NCBI GenBank assembly: GCA_035719105.1
Contig: DASTGN010000007.1
Coordinates: 134,299 to 198,298 of the forward strand
DNA: 64,000 bases
Source of the DNA: UBA8389 sp035719105
Lineage (GTDB): Bacteria > Bacteroidota > Bacteroidia > Bacteroidales > UBA1402
Direction of reading: 5' to 3'
Position numbers and translations under genes: made by a program. Below the pieces are notes generated by a model. That model saw only the letters and a list, made by a program, of their open reading frames with translations. It searched no databases and was not told the origin of the DNA. Below are positions 15,560 to 24,156 of the stretch, piece after piece. The number at the start of each line of letters is the position of its first letter. Position 1 is the stretch's first letter.

Positions 15560-16303
15560 TTATTTGATAGTGAAGTGGATTCGGCCGTCAAGTGCTGAGT
15601 TCACCACTTTTCCCTCCGAAGTTAACTTCTCGATCTGGCTAATATAAGCATCGCGCATTCGGATGTGGGTGTCAATACGCTTCACCGCATTTTTAAAAGC
15701 AGTCATACCGCTGTTTCCGTCGGCCAAGTAATCCATGGTGGCCACCAGATAATTGCGCGTTTCGTCAAAGGGCGCACCACCAACCGAAAGATATACAATC
15801 TTACCGTTCTGCACTTCCATTTTCACTCCGGAAATACCTTCACCTCCATCTTCGGCAATTTTTGTCAGAATCTGCCACAAGTCAGAACCTTTAAGTTCCA
15901 GGACCACCATGGTATTCTCAAAAGGCATAATCCGGTAAATATCTCCGACAGTCAGTGGACCAGCAGGCAATGCAGCTCGAATTCCGCCAAAGTTAATGAT
16001 TGCCAAATCCACTCCTTCCGGGCTGAATTCGGCAGCTTTTAATTTTAATTGATCTGCAAGAAAGTTTGACAATAGACTTTCGGGAGCTTTGGACTCCATG
16101 AGCTGAGCGCTCGTTCCAATCGGGCGATTGACCACTTGATCCAAACGAAGTTTATAGGAAGACATGATTTTTGTCAAGTCAGCAGGTGCAGTTGCATCGT
16201 AGCGCTTGTCAACCTCCATGCGACTGTAGGATTTCATTGTTACTTTAGCTGATAGACCGTTTAGACAAATCAGCAATGTGACTAAGACGAGCGATTTCCT
16301 CAT
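15560..16303 (-). CDS. 5'-nucleotidase C-terminal domain protein
   Basis: 247 residues from the ATG at 16303, which starts a signal peptide (MRKSLVLVTLLICLNGLSA); a longer reading from 16546 would overlap rplS on the other strand. The mature protein is the substrate-binding domain of UshA-type nucleotidases: SLLSNFLAD, VDLAIINFGGIRAALPAG, LTVGDIYRIMPFENTMV, LKGSDLWQIL, and YLVATMDYLADGNSGM. It is the first gene of a two-gene unit whose second gene encodes the catalytic domain, the reverse of the order inside a fused UshA. A -7 box TAGCTTTG stands at 16332-16325. Confidence 0.9.
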   Translation of the reverse strand: MRKSLVLVTLLICLNGLSAKVTMKSYSRMEVDKRYDATAPADLTKIMSSYKLRLDQVVNRPIGTSAQLMESKAPESLLSNFLADQLKLKAAEFSPEGVDLAIINFGGIRAALPAGPLTVGDIYRIMPFENTMVVLELKGSDLWQILTKIAEDGGEGISGVKMEVQNGKIVYLSVGGAPFDETRNYLVATMDYLADGNSGMTAFKNAVKRIDTHIRMRDAYISQIEKLTSEGKVVNSALDGRIHFTIK

Positions 16304-16324
16304 GACACTTGAAATTTTGTCCTG

Positions 16325-16332
16325 CAAAGCTA
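16325..16332 (-). promoter_or_regulatory. -7 promoter element for the split 5'-nucleotidase pair
   Basis: TAGCTTTG on the minus strand, 21 bases upstream of the ATG at 16303; no clear -33 element. Confidence 0.5.
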
Positions 16333-16463
16333 ACAATTGTATTTTAAGACCGTTGCATATATTGATTTTTTTTGCTTTCTTTGCACCCGCTTTGCGTAAT
16401 CGCTGGCAGGAAATAGAGTAGCCTGTTATGTTGCGCCATTGATTCATACTAAAAAATGTCATC

Positions 16464-16808
16464 ATGGACTTTATCAAAATTGCCGAAGAGGCATTCGCTA
16501 CTGGAACACAGCACCCTACATTCAAAAGCGGCGACACCGTAACCATCGCTTACCGCATTCGTGAAGGTAACAAGGAACGTATTCAGCAGTATCGTGGCGT
16601 AGTTATCAAAATCAGCGGTCACGGTATCAAGAAACGTTTTACCGTTCGTAAAATGTCCGAAAATGTAGGCGTGGAACGTATCTTCCCCCTCGAATCGCCA
16701 TTTATTGAAAGCATTACTGTCAACAAAGTGGGTCGTGTTCGTCGCGCCAAATTGTTTTACTTGCGCGGTCTTACTGGTAAAAAAGCCCGTATCAAAGAAA
16801 AAAGATAA
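16464..16808 (+). CDS. rplS: 50S ribosomal protein L19
   Basis: 114 residues, the usual length. Typical segments are FKSGDTVTIAYRIREGNKER, FRV-type core IQQYRGVVI, RFTVRKMSENVGVERIFP, and RRAKLFYLRGLTGKKARIKE at the end. L19 sits at the subunit interface of the large subunit. It is transcribed alone, divergent from the nucleotidase pair, and ends in a strong terminator. Confidence 0.97.
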   Translation: MDFIKIAEEAFATGTQHPTFKSGDTVTIAYRIREGNKERIQQYRGVVIKISGHGIKKRFTVRKMSENVGVERIFPLESPFIESITVNKVGRVRRAKLFYLRGLTGKKARIKEKR

Positions 16809-16837
16809 GGAATTGATTCTTTGTCAGAATCATTTTT

Positions 16838-16873
16838 GGAGGCCGCTCATTTGGGTGGCCTCCATTTTTTTTT
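16838..16873 (+). terminator. Terminator of rplS
   Basis: GGAGGCC (16838-16844) pairs with GGCCTCC (16857-16863), followed by A and nine T residues. A smaller hairpin (TGATTC/GAATCA) precedes it. Confidence 0.9.
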
Positions 16874-16935
16874 GACAAAATTATTCCTTAATTTCGGCCT
16901 GCGTTCACTAAACGCGTACCCATAATTTTTCCTGT

Positions 16936-19407
16936 ATGAAAAAAGTTCTTGTTTGTTGCCTCGCAGTTTTTTTTGCATTTGCTTTGTCTGCGCAGGATGC
17001 TCCAGAACCATCAGTCATTCCACAGACCAACAAAACCGCCATCACCAGGTTGACCGAACAAATGAAGACTTTTCCGCAAGAGAAAGTTTATCTTCAGTTG
17101 GACAGACCCTATTATGCTGCCGGTGAACGCCTGTGGTTCCGTGCTTATATGGTTCATTCTGCCATTCACGCCCCATTGAATTTTAGTCGTTACATTTACA
17201 TAGAATTGCTGAACGCTCACAATGAAGTCATTATCCGTAAAAAGATCCGCCCCATCGAAGAAGGGATCTTTTTTGGTCAAATCGACTTAGCACCTGAGTT
17301 GTCCGAAGGCTGGTATTCCATTCGAGCGTACACCAACTTTATGCGCAACATCGACGAAAACTTCTTCTTTCGTCGAAAAGTCTATATTGGAAACGGGCTG
17401 AAAGGCTTGTCTGGGGTTAATGTAAACGAAAGGACCACCAGCAATATGGGCAAATCCACGCTTCAATCAACCGAGGCTTCAAAAGCCGCATTCGACATCC
17501 AATTTTTCCCGGAGGGCGGTCATTTGATTGCAGGCAATATGCAGATTATCGGATTCAAAGCCCTTGGATTAAACGGATTCGGCACCGATGTCAATGGTCG
17601 GATAGTTGACAATCTGAACAATGAAGTGACTGCATTCAAAAGCAGTCATCTGGGAATGGGAAAAATCGTTTTGATGCCAGAAGCAGGAAAAGTCTACACC
17701 GCTATCTGTGAGGATCATATGGGTCAAAAAGTTACGGTTCGTCTTCCGGAAGTATCCACCACAAACTATGCCCTAAGTGTTCAGCAAACTCCCACCATCA
17801 TGAGCATTAAGGTGTTGACTCCCGAACAATCGAAACGTACGGACACCCTTTATTTAATTGGAAGCCTGCGCGGTCTACCCATTTTCCAAACCACCCTTTT
17901 ACCTGAAGATCCTGGATACACCATTTCAAAAAAGGGCATCAATTCAGGCGTCACTCAATTAATACTCCTGAACAGCAAGTTTGAAATTCTGAGTGAACGA
18001 ATGATTTTCACTGTTGGGGACGATGAAGCCAAACTAAAAATGACTTTGGACAAAACCAATTATCAGAAAAGAGATGCAGTACATGCTGCTCTGATTTTAA
18101 AAGATTCCAAGGGCAATCCGGTGGAAGGGAGCTTTTCTGTCAGTGTCACGGATGACAACGATGCCAAAATTGATTCCAACGAAACTACTGTCAAAAGTTA
18201 TCTGTTGTTGGAATCAGACCTAAAAGGTTACATTGAGCGCCCAAACAGCTATTTCCGTCCTGAAAACAAAAATGCTTCCAGCGAACTGGATATGTTGATG
18301 CTGACACAAGGTTGGAAACGGTATGATACTCAAGCAGCCATTCTCGGCAATTACGCAAAATGCGATGCATACGAGGTGGAACGCGGCCCCATCATCAGCG
18401 GGAAGGTGCAGAATTTCCCAGCTAGAAGGGGTATTTCCGGAACTAACGTTTCCATGTTCTTCCTCAATAAAAAGAATCATTTTGACGGGGCAACTACCGA
18501 CAGAACCGGCCGATTTGAATTCCTTTGTCCAGAATTTCCAGACAGCACCAGCATTCGCATCGATGCCGCAAAAAAACCCGGGCAATTTGTCGAACTGGTC
18601 ATTAACCCCGACACCTTCCCAACTTGCAATGCAACCTATCCGTTCCCGGATGACCTGAAACAAAACGTTCAATTGAAATCCTTTCTCAAAAAGAGTCGTG
18701 ACCGATATTACTATCAGAATGGTATGATGTCGGTTCTACTAAACAAGGTGGAAGTCGTGGCTAAACGTACGGATAAAAACAAACTGATCCGGGAAGAGCG
18801 TGGCTCCATGTACTCCGACCCCAGTTACACCATTGATGAAGACGCACTTTCCACCGTCACAAATATCTTAGATGTGTTGTGTATGTCTCCTGGAGTCTCC
18901 ATGAATTCTACATCTGATGGCGTTCTCATACGTAATGCTGTTCCATTGGTCATGGTTGACAATATGGAATACTCGATGGAAGAATTACGTTATCTGAACG
19001 TTGGAGATGTTAAAATGATCGATATACTGAAAGAACCCGGTCAGCTGGCCATGTTTGGTGGGAAGGGAGCCAATGGAGTCATTTATGTATATCTGAAACG
19101 CGGCGAAGAAAGGCGCAGTGAACCAGTTGTCCTAGGTCGGAACCAAACAGAAATAATGCCTTTGGGTTATTCCTCCCCGGCCGAATTCTATGTTCCAAAA
19201 TATCAAATTGAATCCAACAAACAGAATCCGTTACCCGACCTCCGAAGCACCATTTATTGGAAACCCAACGTTAAAACCAGTGCCACTGGTGAAGCGGACT
19301 TGTATTTTTTCACAGCAGATGGTAGTGGGACCTACACCATCACAGCCGAAGGTCTGACTTCCGCTGGTGAAATAATTCGTTATCAACAAAAAATGAACCG
19401 AAAATAA
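16936..19407 (+). CDS. Large secreted MG2/carboxypeptidase-like protein with TonB-receptor plug domain
   Basis: 823 residues. A signal peptide (about 1-20, ending LSAQ) is followed by a macroglobulin-like beta domain (FPQEKVYLQLDRPYYAAGER then LWFRAYMV; SEGWYSIRAYTNFMRN), several further beta-sandwich domains, a carboxypeptidase-regulatory-like fold near 500-560 (RRGISGTNVSMFFL, TTDRTGRFEF), and near 620-740 a TonB-receptor plug: ILDVLCMSPGVS, VPLVMVDNMEY, VGDVKMIDILKEP, GGKGANGVIYVYLKRG. No 22-strand barrel follows, so it is not a transporter itself. Such proteins are common and poorly studied in Bacteroidota. It is probably surface- or periplasm-facing and may partner an outer-membrane complex. 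It is followed 12 bases later by the DUF898 gene. Confidence 0.78.
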   Translation: MKKVLVCCLAVFFAFALSAQDAPEPSVIPQTNKTAITRLTEQMKTFPQEKVYLQLDRPYYAAGERLWFRAYMVHSAIHAPLNFSRYIYIELLNAHNEVIIRKKIRPIEEGIFFGQIDLAPELSEGWYSIRAYTNFMRNIDENFFFRRKVYIGNGLKGLSGVNVNERTTSNMGKSTLQSTEASKAAFDIQFFPEGGHLIAGNMQIIGFKALGLNGFGTDVNGRIVDNLNNEVTAFKSSHLGMGKIVLMPEAGKVYTAICEDHMGQKVTVRLPEVSTTNYALSVQQTPTIMSIKVLTPEQSKRTDTLYLIGSLRGLPIFQTTLLPEDPGYTISKKGINSGVTQLILLNSKFEILSERMIFTVGDDEAKLKMTLDKTNYQKRDAVHAALILKDSKGNPVEGSFSVSVTDDNDAKIDSNETTVKSYLLLESDLKGYIERPNSYFRPENKNASSELDMLMLTQGWKRYDTQAAILGNYAKCDAYEVERGPIISGKVQNFPARRGISGTNVSMFFLNKKNHFDGATTDRTGRFEFLCPEFPDSTSIRIDAAKKPGQFVELVINPDTFPTCNATYPFPDDLKQNVQLKSFLKKSRDRYYYQNGMMSVLLNKVEVVAKRTDKNKLIREERGSMYSDPSYTIDEDALSTVTNILDVLCMSPGVSMNSTSDGVLIRNAVPLVMVDNMEYSMEELRYLNVGDVKMIDILKEPGQLAMFGGKGANGVIYVYLKRGEERRSEPVVLGRNQTEIMPLGYSSPAEFYVPKYQIESNKQNPLPDLRSTIYWKPNVKTSATGEADLYFFTADGSGTYTITAEGLTSAGEIIRYQQKMNRK

Positions 19408-19419
19408 GTATCTACAACT

Positions 19420-20385
19420 ATGAATCATCTAAAATTTGAAGGAAAAGGTCTTGATTATTTCAAGCTATTTTTTGTCGATGTGATCCTCGCGTTTGTTAGT
19501 CTGACGCTGCTATATCCCAGAGCATTGGTACGTGAAGCTCGATACCTTTGGTCTGAAACATCACTCGGAGGGACTGCTTTTGAATTTCGCGGCAAATCTA
19601 AGGTTGCATTCAATGGTTATATGAAAGTTTTGCTTTTGATGGTCATTTTCATAATGGTGATGGTAGCTGAGATCTTGATTCTTAAAAAATCATTTGGAGG
19701 AATACCTTATTGGGCAGAATACACCAACGCTCTAATTATTATGGCATTTGTGCTTTTCATCATGCCTGTGATCATACATGGAGACTTGAACTTTTTTGTT
19801 AAAAATACGGCCTGGCGTTCTGTCATGCTCGATTACAAAGGCAAACTGAGTGAATTGATGTCCCTCTCGATACGAGGCAATATATTAACCATCTTAACGC
19901 TTGGCATCTTTTCAGCCTGGTACGAAACACAACTTTGCAAATTTCTGATGGAAAATATTCGTTTTGGCAGCCTACGCTTTACCTATAGTGGGTCTTCAAA
20001 AGAAATGTTCCGGATCTACCTGAAAGGGTTTCTATTGGGCATCGTTACTCTGGGCATCTACAACATTTGGAACTTCAGGGATTTGTACAATTACTCTGTC
20101 AACCACACCGTGGTACGCAAAGGAGACCAAGAGTTCAACCTACATTCAGACGCCAATACCAGAGAAGTTTTTGAATTGCTTGTAGGCAATGCTCTTTTAG
20201 TTGCCATAACATTGGGTTTCGGATTTCCTTGGGCATGCATTCGCCTTTACCGCTTTATGGTAAACCATTGTGAGGTTCCGGAAGCATTCAATTTGGATTC
20301 AATTGAAGACAACGAGGTGGCTGAAGAACTTGAAGAACCTTCCAAGCATTGGTTGGACAAATGGAACCCTAATTTGATTGCTTGA
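19420..20385 (+). CDS. DUF898 (YjgN-like) membrane protein
   Basis: 321 residues, with the DUF898 pattern: an N-terminal FEGKGLDYFKLFFV followed by repeated membrane segments (about six), paired with recurring FRGKSKVAFNGYMK, FTYSGSSKEMFRIYLKGF and TLGIFSAWYE / TLGIYNIWNF blocks. These repeats show an internal duplication typical of the family. The protein is in the inner membrane; its function is unknown. It probably shares a transcript with the preceding gene. It ends 3 bases from the stop of the convergent nadK gene. Confidence 0.85.
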   Translation: MNHLKFEGKGLDYFKLFFVDVILAFVSLTLLYPRALVREARYLWSETSLGGTAFEFRGKSKVAFNGYMKVLLLMVIFIMVMVAEILILKKSFGGIPYWAEYTNALIIMAFVLFIMPVIIHGDLNFFVKNTAWRSVMLDYKGKLSELMSLSIRGNILTILTLGIFSAWYETQLCKFLMENIRFGSLRFTYSGSSKEMFRIYLKGFLLGIVTLGIYNIWNFRDLYNYSVNHTVVRKGDQEFNLHSDANTREVFELLVGNALLVAITLGFGFPWACIRLYRFMVNHCEVPEAFNLDSIEDNEVAEELEEPSKHWLDKWNPNLIA

Positions 20386-20388
20386 GAA

Positions 20389-21264
20389 TTAGCCCCTGGG
20401 GTCAATGCCCCACATCAATTTCTTACGAAGGGTATGGATAAAGGTATTCCCTTGTCGCTTGATTGATTTAATCGTATAATCTGCCTTCGTGATTTGAAGT
20501 TTGTCTGTACAAGACATGGTGACCGAACTTCCATCAATGGCGACCAAGTAATTTTGGCTGCGACTTTCGATTTCCAAATCGATGACTGAAGTTTCATCCA
20601 CAATCAATGGTCTGGCTGTCAAGTTATGTGGAGCTACCGGTGCAATGACTAAGTTTTTACAGGAAGGCATCATGATGGGGCCTCCAAGGCTCAAGGCATA
20701 TGCTGTCGAACCGGTCGGAGTTGCTACTACTAATCCATCAGCTTGATAACCATTAAGATACTCCCCATTCACCCAAACGTGAATATTAATCATGGAGGAT
20801 GAATCCCTTTTTAATATCGCGATTTCATTCAAGGCACAGGGAAATTCGGTTGGATGAAGGCCATTGACTGACAATCTCAGTAAATCAAAATCATCTACTC
20901 GAAAGTTCCGTTTAAAGAGGTCTGTCATTACGCTCTCCACCTCGATGGAATCAACATCTGCTAAAAAGCCAAGGCGACCCGTGTTAATACCCAAAATGGG
21001 AATGTTTCGCCTGCCAATGTAATGGGCCGTTCGTAGAAAGGTTCCATCCCCTCCGATGCTCAATGCAAAATCAGCTTTGAAGTCGCCTCCTTCCTCAATA
21101 ATGCCTTTAATTTCAGGAACATTAATCAGTGTCGAACGTAAGAAATTCCAAAACGTCCTGTTGACCAGAATTTCAGCATCCAATTGATGAAGCGCATCGA
21201 AAACGCTCCAAATCTGATTAAGTTTGTCCGATTGGAAAGGACTTCCAAAGATAGCGACCTTCAT
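20389..21264 (-). CDS. nadK: NAD kinase
   Basis: 291 residues. The ATP/polyphosphate-binding GGDGTFLRTAH with its catalytic Asp, GINTGRLGFLAD, the NE pair in CALNEIAIL, and YQADGLVVATPTGSTAYALS, the NAD-binding loop, are all present. It phosphorylates NAD to NADP in the cytoplasm. It is divergent from pdxJ, so two cofactor genes stand side by side, as often seen in Bacteroidales. Convergent with the DUF898 gene without an obvious terminator. Confidence 0.97.
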   Translation of the reverse strand: MKVAIFGSPFQSDKLNQIWSVFDALHQLDAEILVNRTFWNFLRSTLINVPEIKGIIEEGGDFKADFALSIGGDGTFLRTAHYIGRRNIPILGINTGRLGFLADVDSIEVESVMTDLFKRNFRVDDFDLLRLSVNGLHPTEFPCALNEIAILKRDSSSMINIHVWVNGEYLNGYQADGLVVATPTGSTAYALSLGGPIMMPSCKNLVIAPVAPHNLTARPLIVDETSVIDLEIESRSQNYLVAIDGSSVTMSCTDKLQITKADYTIKSIKRQGNTFIHTLRKKLMWGIDPRG

Positions 21265-21348
21265 CCGATTTCTGATTTGTTAAAGTACATTTTTGAAAAA
21301 CTCGAGATTTTTACAGCCCTCTGAAGTTCATACTTCAGCAAAAGCAAC

Positions 21349-21356
21349 TAACTTTG
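21349..21356 (+). promoter_or_regulatory. -7 promoter element for pdxJ
   Basis: TAACTTTG, matching TAnnTTTG, 60 bases before the ATG at 21416. It lies inside the longer reading from 21293 and so argues for the shorter start. Confidence 0.6.
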
Positions 21357-21415
21357 CAATTGTACAGAAAACGTCTGTTAAGATTACAGATACAAAAGTG
21401 AGAAAACTTTGTGAC

Positions 21416-22129
21416 ATGACAAAACTAAGCGTAAATATCAATAAAATTGCAACCTTGCGCAATGCTAGAGGCGGAAATACACCCGATGTACTCAAGGTTG
21501 CAATGGATTGTGAAGAATTTGGTGCAGAAGGCATTACTGTTCATCCCCGCCCAGATGAGCGACACATCAAATACGTAGACGTCCTGCAATTAAGACCCAT
21601 CATCAAAACGGAATTCAATATAGAAGGTTATCCTTCGAGCGACTTTATGGATCTGGTACTCAAAGTGAAACCACATCAGGTTACGCTTGTGCCAGATGCG
21701 CACGATGCCATCACTTCCGATGCAGGATGGAACACAAAAGAGCATTACAGCTTCCTGTCCGAAATTGTCGAAGAATTCTGTGCGAAAGGCATCCGAACCT
21801 CCATTTTTATAGGAACCGACTTTATAGATGTTGAAAATGCAGCTAAATTAGGGGCTGACCGAATTGAGCTCTACACAGAGCCATACGCTACCATGTATCC
21901 AAAAAACCAAGAGAATGCAATTAAACCGTTTGTTGATGCTGCTATTTTGGCTCGCAAACTGGGTCTTGGTATCAATGCAGGTCACGACCTGAACTTGCTT
22001 AATCTGGCGTATCTGCACAGCAATATCCCTTGGTTGGAAGAAGTTTCTATAGGGCATGCATTGATTGCCGACGCCCTCTATTTCGGATTAAAAAAAACCA
22101 TCAATTCATACAAGGAATGTCTTAAATAA
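21416..22129 (+). CDS. pdxJ: Pyridoxine 5'-phosphate synthase
   Basis: 237 residues from the ATG at 21416, where family homology begins (TKLSVNINKIATLRNARGG). It contains the phosphate- and substrate-binding segments GITVHPRPDERHI, EGYPSSDFMDLV, QVTLVPDAHDAITSDAGW and GINAGHDLNLLNL, and ends in SIGHALIADALYFGL. It condenses 1-deoxyxylulose 5-phosphate with 3-amino-2-oxopropyl phosphate to pyridoxine 5'-phosphate, the last step of vitamin B6 synthesis by the DXP-dependent route. The DJ-1 gene follows 12 bases later, probably on the same transcript. Confidence 0.97.
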   Translation: MTKLSVNINKIATLRNARGGNTPDVLKVAMDCEEFGAEGITVHPRPDERHIKYVDVLQLRPIIKTEFNIEGYPSSDFMDLVLKVKPHQVTLVPDAHDAITSDAGWNTKEHYSFLSEIVEEFCAKGIRTSIFIGTDFIDVENAAKLGADRIELYTEPYATMYPKNQENAIKPFVDAAILARKLGLGINAGHDLNLLNLAYLHSNIPWLEEVSIGHALIADALYFGLKKTINSYKECLK

Positions 22130-22141
22130 TACCAAACGGCC

Positions 22142-22690
22142 ATGAAGCGTATTTACTTGTTTTTAGCACCCGGATTCGAAGAAATTGAAGCCATTTCCAC
22201 CCTTGACGTATTGCGCAGAGCTAATTTGGATGTAAAAAGTGTATCCATTACCGATGGCCTTAAAGTTTCTGGCGCCCATGGAATTGCAGTGGATGCAGAT
22301 TGTATGTATGCCGAAGTGGACTTTGAAGAAGCAGAGATGCTTATTTTGCCAGGAGGTATGCCAGGAACCAAAAATTTGAACATGCACGACGACTTGAAAC
22401 ATGCCCTGACTCAGCATGCAATGGCCAACAAACCTTTGGCTGCCATTTGTGCCGCACCAATGATTTTGGGTCAGCTCGGATTACTGGAAGGTAAGGAGGC
22501 TACCTGTTATCCAGGAAATGAGGTGCATTTGAAAGGAGCTATCCACTCTGAATACATGATTGTACAGGATGGCAACATTATAACAGCATCTGGCCCAGGT
22601 GTCGCTGTCGAATTTGCTTTACAAATCGTTGAACATTTTTTAGGCGAAGAAAAAATGGAGGAAATCTCTAAAGCCATGCTTTTGGGGTAG
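22142..22690 (+). CDS. DJ-1/PfpI family protein (YajL-like)
   Basis: 182 residues with the DJ-1 subfamily signature: FLAPGFEEIEA with the conserved Glu, MLILPGGMPGTKNL, AICAAPMILGQLGLL with the nucleophile Cys, and ITASGPGVAVEFAL. Members are described as chaperones, glyoxalases or protein/nucleotide deglycases and as sensors of oxidative stress; which applies here cannot be told from sequence. Cytoplasmic. It is co-oriented with pdxJ and separated from eno by a 114-base promoter region. Confidence 0.92.
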   Translation: MKRIYLFLAPGFEEIEAISTLDVLRRANLDVKSVSITDGLKVSGAHGIAVDADCMYAEVDFEEAEMLILPGGMPGTKNLNMHDDLKHALTQHAMANKPLAAICAAPMILGQLGLLEGKEATCYPGNEVHLKGAIHSEYMIVQDGNIITASGPGVAVEFALQIVEHFLGEEKMEEISKAMLLG

Positions 22691-22726
22691 ATCGATTTCA
22701 TCTATACTCTTTTACCAAGTTTTTTA

Positions 22727-22757
22727 TTGTTATATTAGGTTTAATAACGTATCTTCG
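22727..22757 (+). promoter_or_regulatory. Promoter of eno
   Basis: TTG at 22727-22729, a 20-base spacer, then TATCTTCG at 22750-22757, one mismatch from TAnnTTTG. Confidence 0.5.
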
Positions 22758-22804
22758 TTGTCTTAAATGCGAATATATTACACCTGTTTAAATATCAATA
22801 GATT

Positions 22805-24079
22805 ATGAAGATTGAAAAGATTCTTGGAAGAGAAATTCTGGATTCCCGCGGTAACCCGACTGTTGAAGTTGATGTAACACTGGAATCAGGTGCTTTTGGC
22901 CGCGCTTCCGTACCCTCGGGTGCCTCTACCGGCGAAAACGAAGCTATTGAACTACGAGATGGCGACAAAGGTCGCTATCTGGGCAAAGGGGTCACCAAAG
23001 CTGTTGACAACGTGAACAACATCATTGCTCCTGCATTGATTGGCATGTCAGCGTTGCATCAAACAGCAATCGACCACAAATTGTTAGAATTAGATGGTAC
23101 CAAAACCAAATCAAATTTGGGTGCCAATGCATTGCTTGGTGTTTCATTAGCTGTCGCAAAAGCAGCTGCAAACTACCTTGACCTTCCCTTGTATCGGTAC
23201 ATTGGTGGAGTCAATACGGTCTCCTTACCGGTACCGATGATGAACATCATCAACGGAGGTTCACACTCCGACGCTCCCATCGCATTTCAAGAATTCATGA
23301 TTCGTCCTGTTGGCGCTTCTTCTTTTAAAGAAGGTCTACGCATGGGGGCTGAAATCTTCCATTCTTTGAAAAAAGTTTTGCATGACCGCGGCTTGAGTAC
23401 AGCTGTCGGTGATGAAGGTGGCTTCGCTCCTGGCCTGAAGGGCACAGAGGATGCTCTGGAATCAATCATCGAGGCCATTAAAAAAGCCGGTTACAACACG
23501 GATTTGGTTCATATTGGACTAGACTGTGCCGCTTCCGAATTCTATAAAGATGGCATTTACGATTACAGTAAATTTGAAGGCCCCCAAGGAGCTAAACGCA
23601 ATTCAGCCGAACAAGTTGCTTATTTGGAGTCCTTGATCAACAACTACCCCATTGACTCGATTGAAGACGGTATGAGTGAAAACGATTGGGCTGGCTGGAA
23701 ACTGTTGACTGACAAAATCGGCAGCCGAATTCAACTGGTTGGAGATGATTTGTTTGTAACCAACGTTGATTACTTAAAACGTGGCATTAAGGAAGGATGC
23801 GCAAACTCCATTCTAATCAAAGTGAACCAAATTGGAACGTTGACAGAGACATTGGATGCCATCGAAATGGCACACCGTCATGGTTATACCTCTGTAACAT
23901 CCCATCGTTCAGGTGAAACCGAAGACAGCACCATCGCCGATATTGCAGTCGCTACCAATTCGGGACAGATCAAAACTGGTTCCTTAAGTCGTTCCGACCG
24001 CATGGCCAAATACAATCAACTGCTACGCATTGAAGAAGAACTTGGAGCCGATGCCGTATACGGCTATAAAAAGGTATAA
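22805..24079 (+). CDS. eno: Enolase
   Basis: 424 residues, usual length. It starts KIEKILGREILDSRGNPTVE, holds the mobile loop SVPSGASTGENEA, the conserved GGSHSD (the reference family has GGxHAD), FQEFMIRP, metal ligands in IEDGMSEND and LVGDDLFVTN, the signature ILIKVNQIGTLTETL, and TSHRSGETED. It interconverts 2-phosphoglycerate and phosphoenolpyruvate in glycolysis. It is monocistronic, with its own promoter and a bidirectional terminator. In many Bacteroidales eno lies next to rplQ; here it is 21 kb away from it. Confidence 0.98.
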   Translation: MKIEKILGREILDSRGNPTVEVDVTLESGAFGRASVPSGASTGENEAIELRDGDKGRYLGKGVTKAVDNVNNIIAPALIGMSALHQTAIDHKLLELDGTKTKSNLGANALLGVSLAVAKAAANYLDLPLYRYIGGVNTVSLPVPMMNIINGGSHSDAPIAFQEFMIRPVGASSFKEGLRMGAEIFHSLKKVLHDRGLSTAVGDEGGFAPGLKGTEDALESIIEAIKKAGYNTDLVHIGLDCAASEFYKDGIYDYSKFEGPQGAKRNSAEQVAYLESLINNYPIDSIEDGMSENDWAGWKLLTDKIGSRIQLVGDDLFVTNVDYLKRGIKEGCANSILIKVNQIGTLTETLDAIEMAHRHGYTSVTSHRSGETEDSTIADIAVATNSGQIKTGSLSRSDRMAKYNQLLRIEEELGADAVYGYKKV

Positions 24080-24097
24080 AACCAAGTACATCTAAAT

Positions 24098-24142
24098 AAA
24101 AATGGCTGCCACATATTTAATGTTAATGTGGCAGCCATTTTT
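24098..24142. terminator. Bidirectional terminator between eno and the TPR gene
   Basis: A perfect 17-bp stem: AAAAATGGCTGCCACAT (24098-24114) and ATGTGGCAGCCATTTTT (24126-24142) around an 11-base loop. It ends eno on the plus strand and the TonB operon on the minus strand. Confidence 0.92.
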
Positions 24143-24156
24143 ATAGAGCTAAAATC

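Noticed and set aside
14718..16303. Frameshifted 5'-nucleotidase gene
   Set aside because: The two domains are in reversed order and each has its own signal peptide, so they are separate genes.
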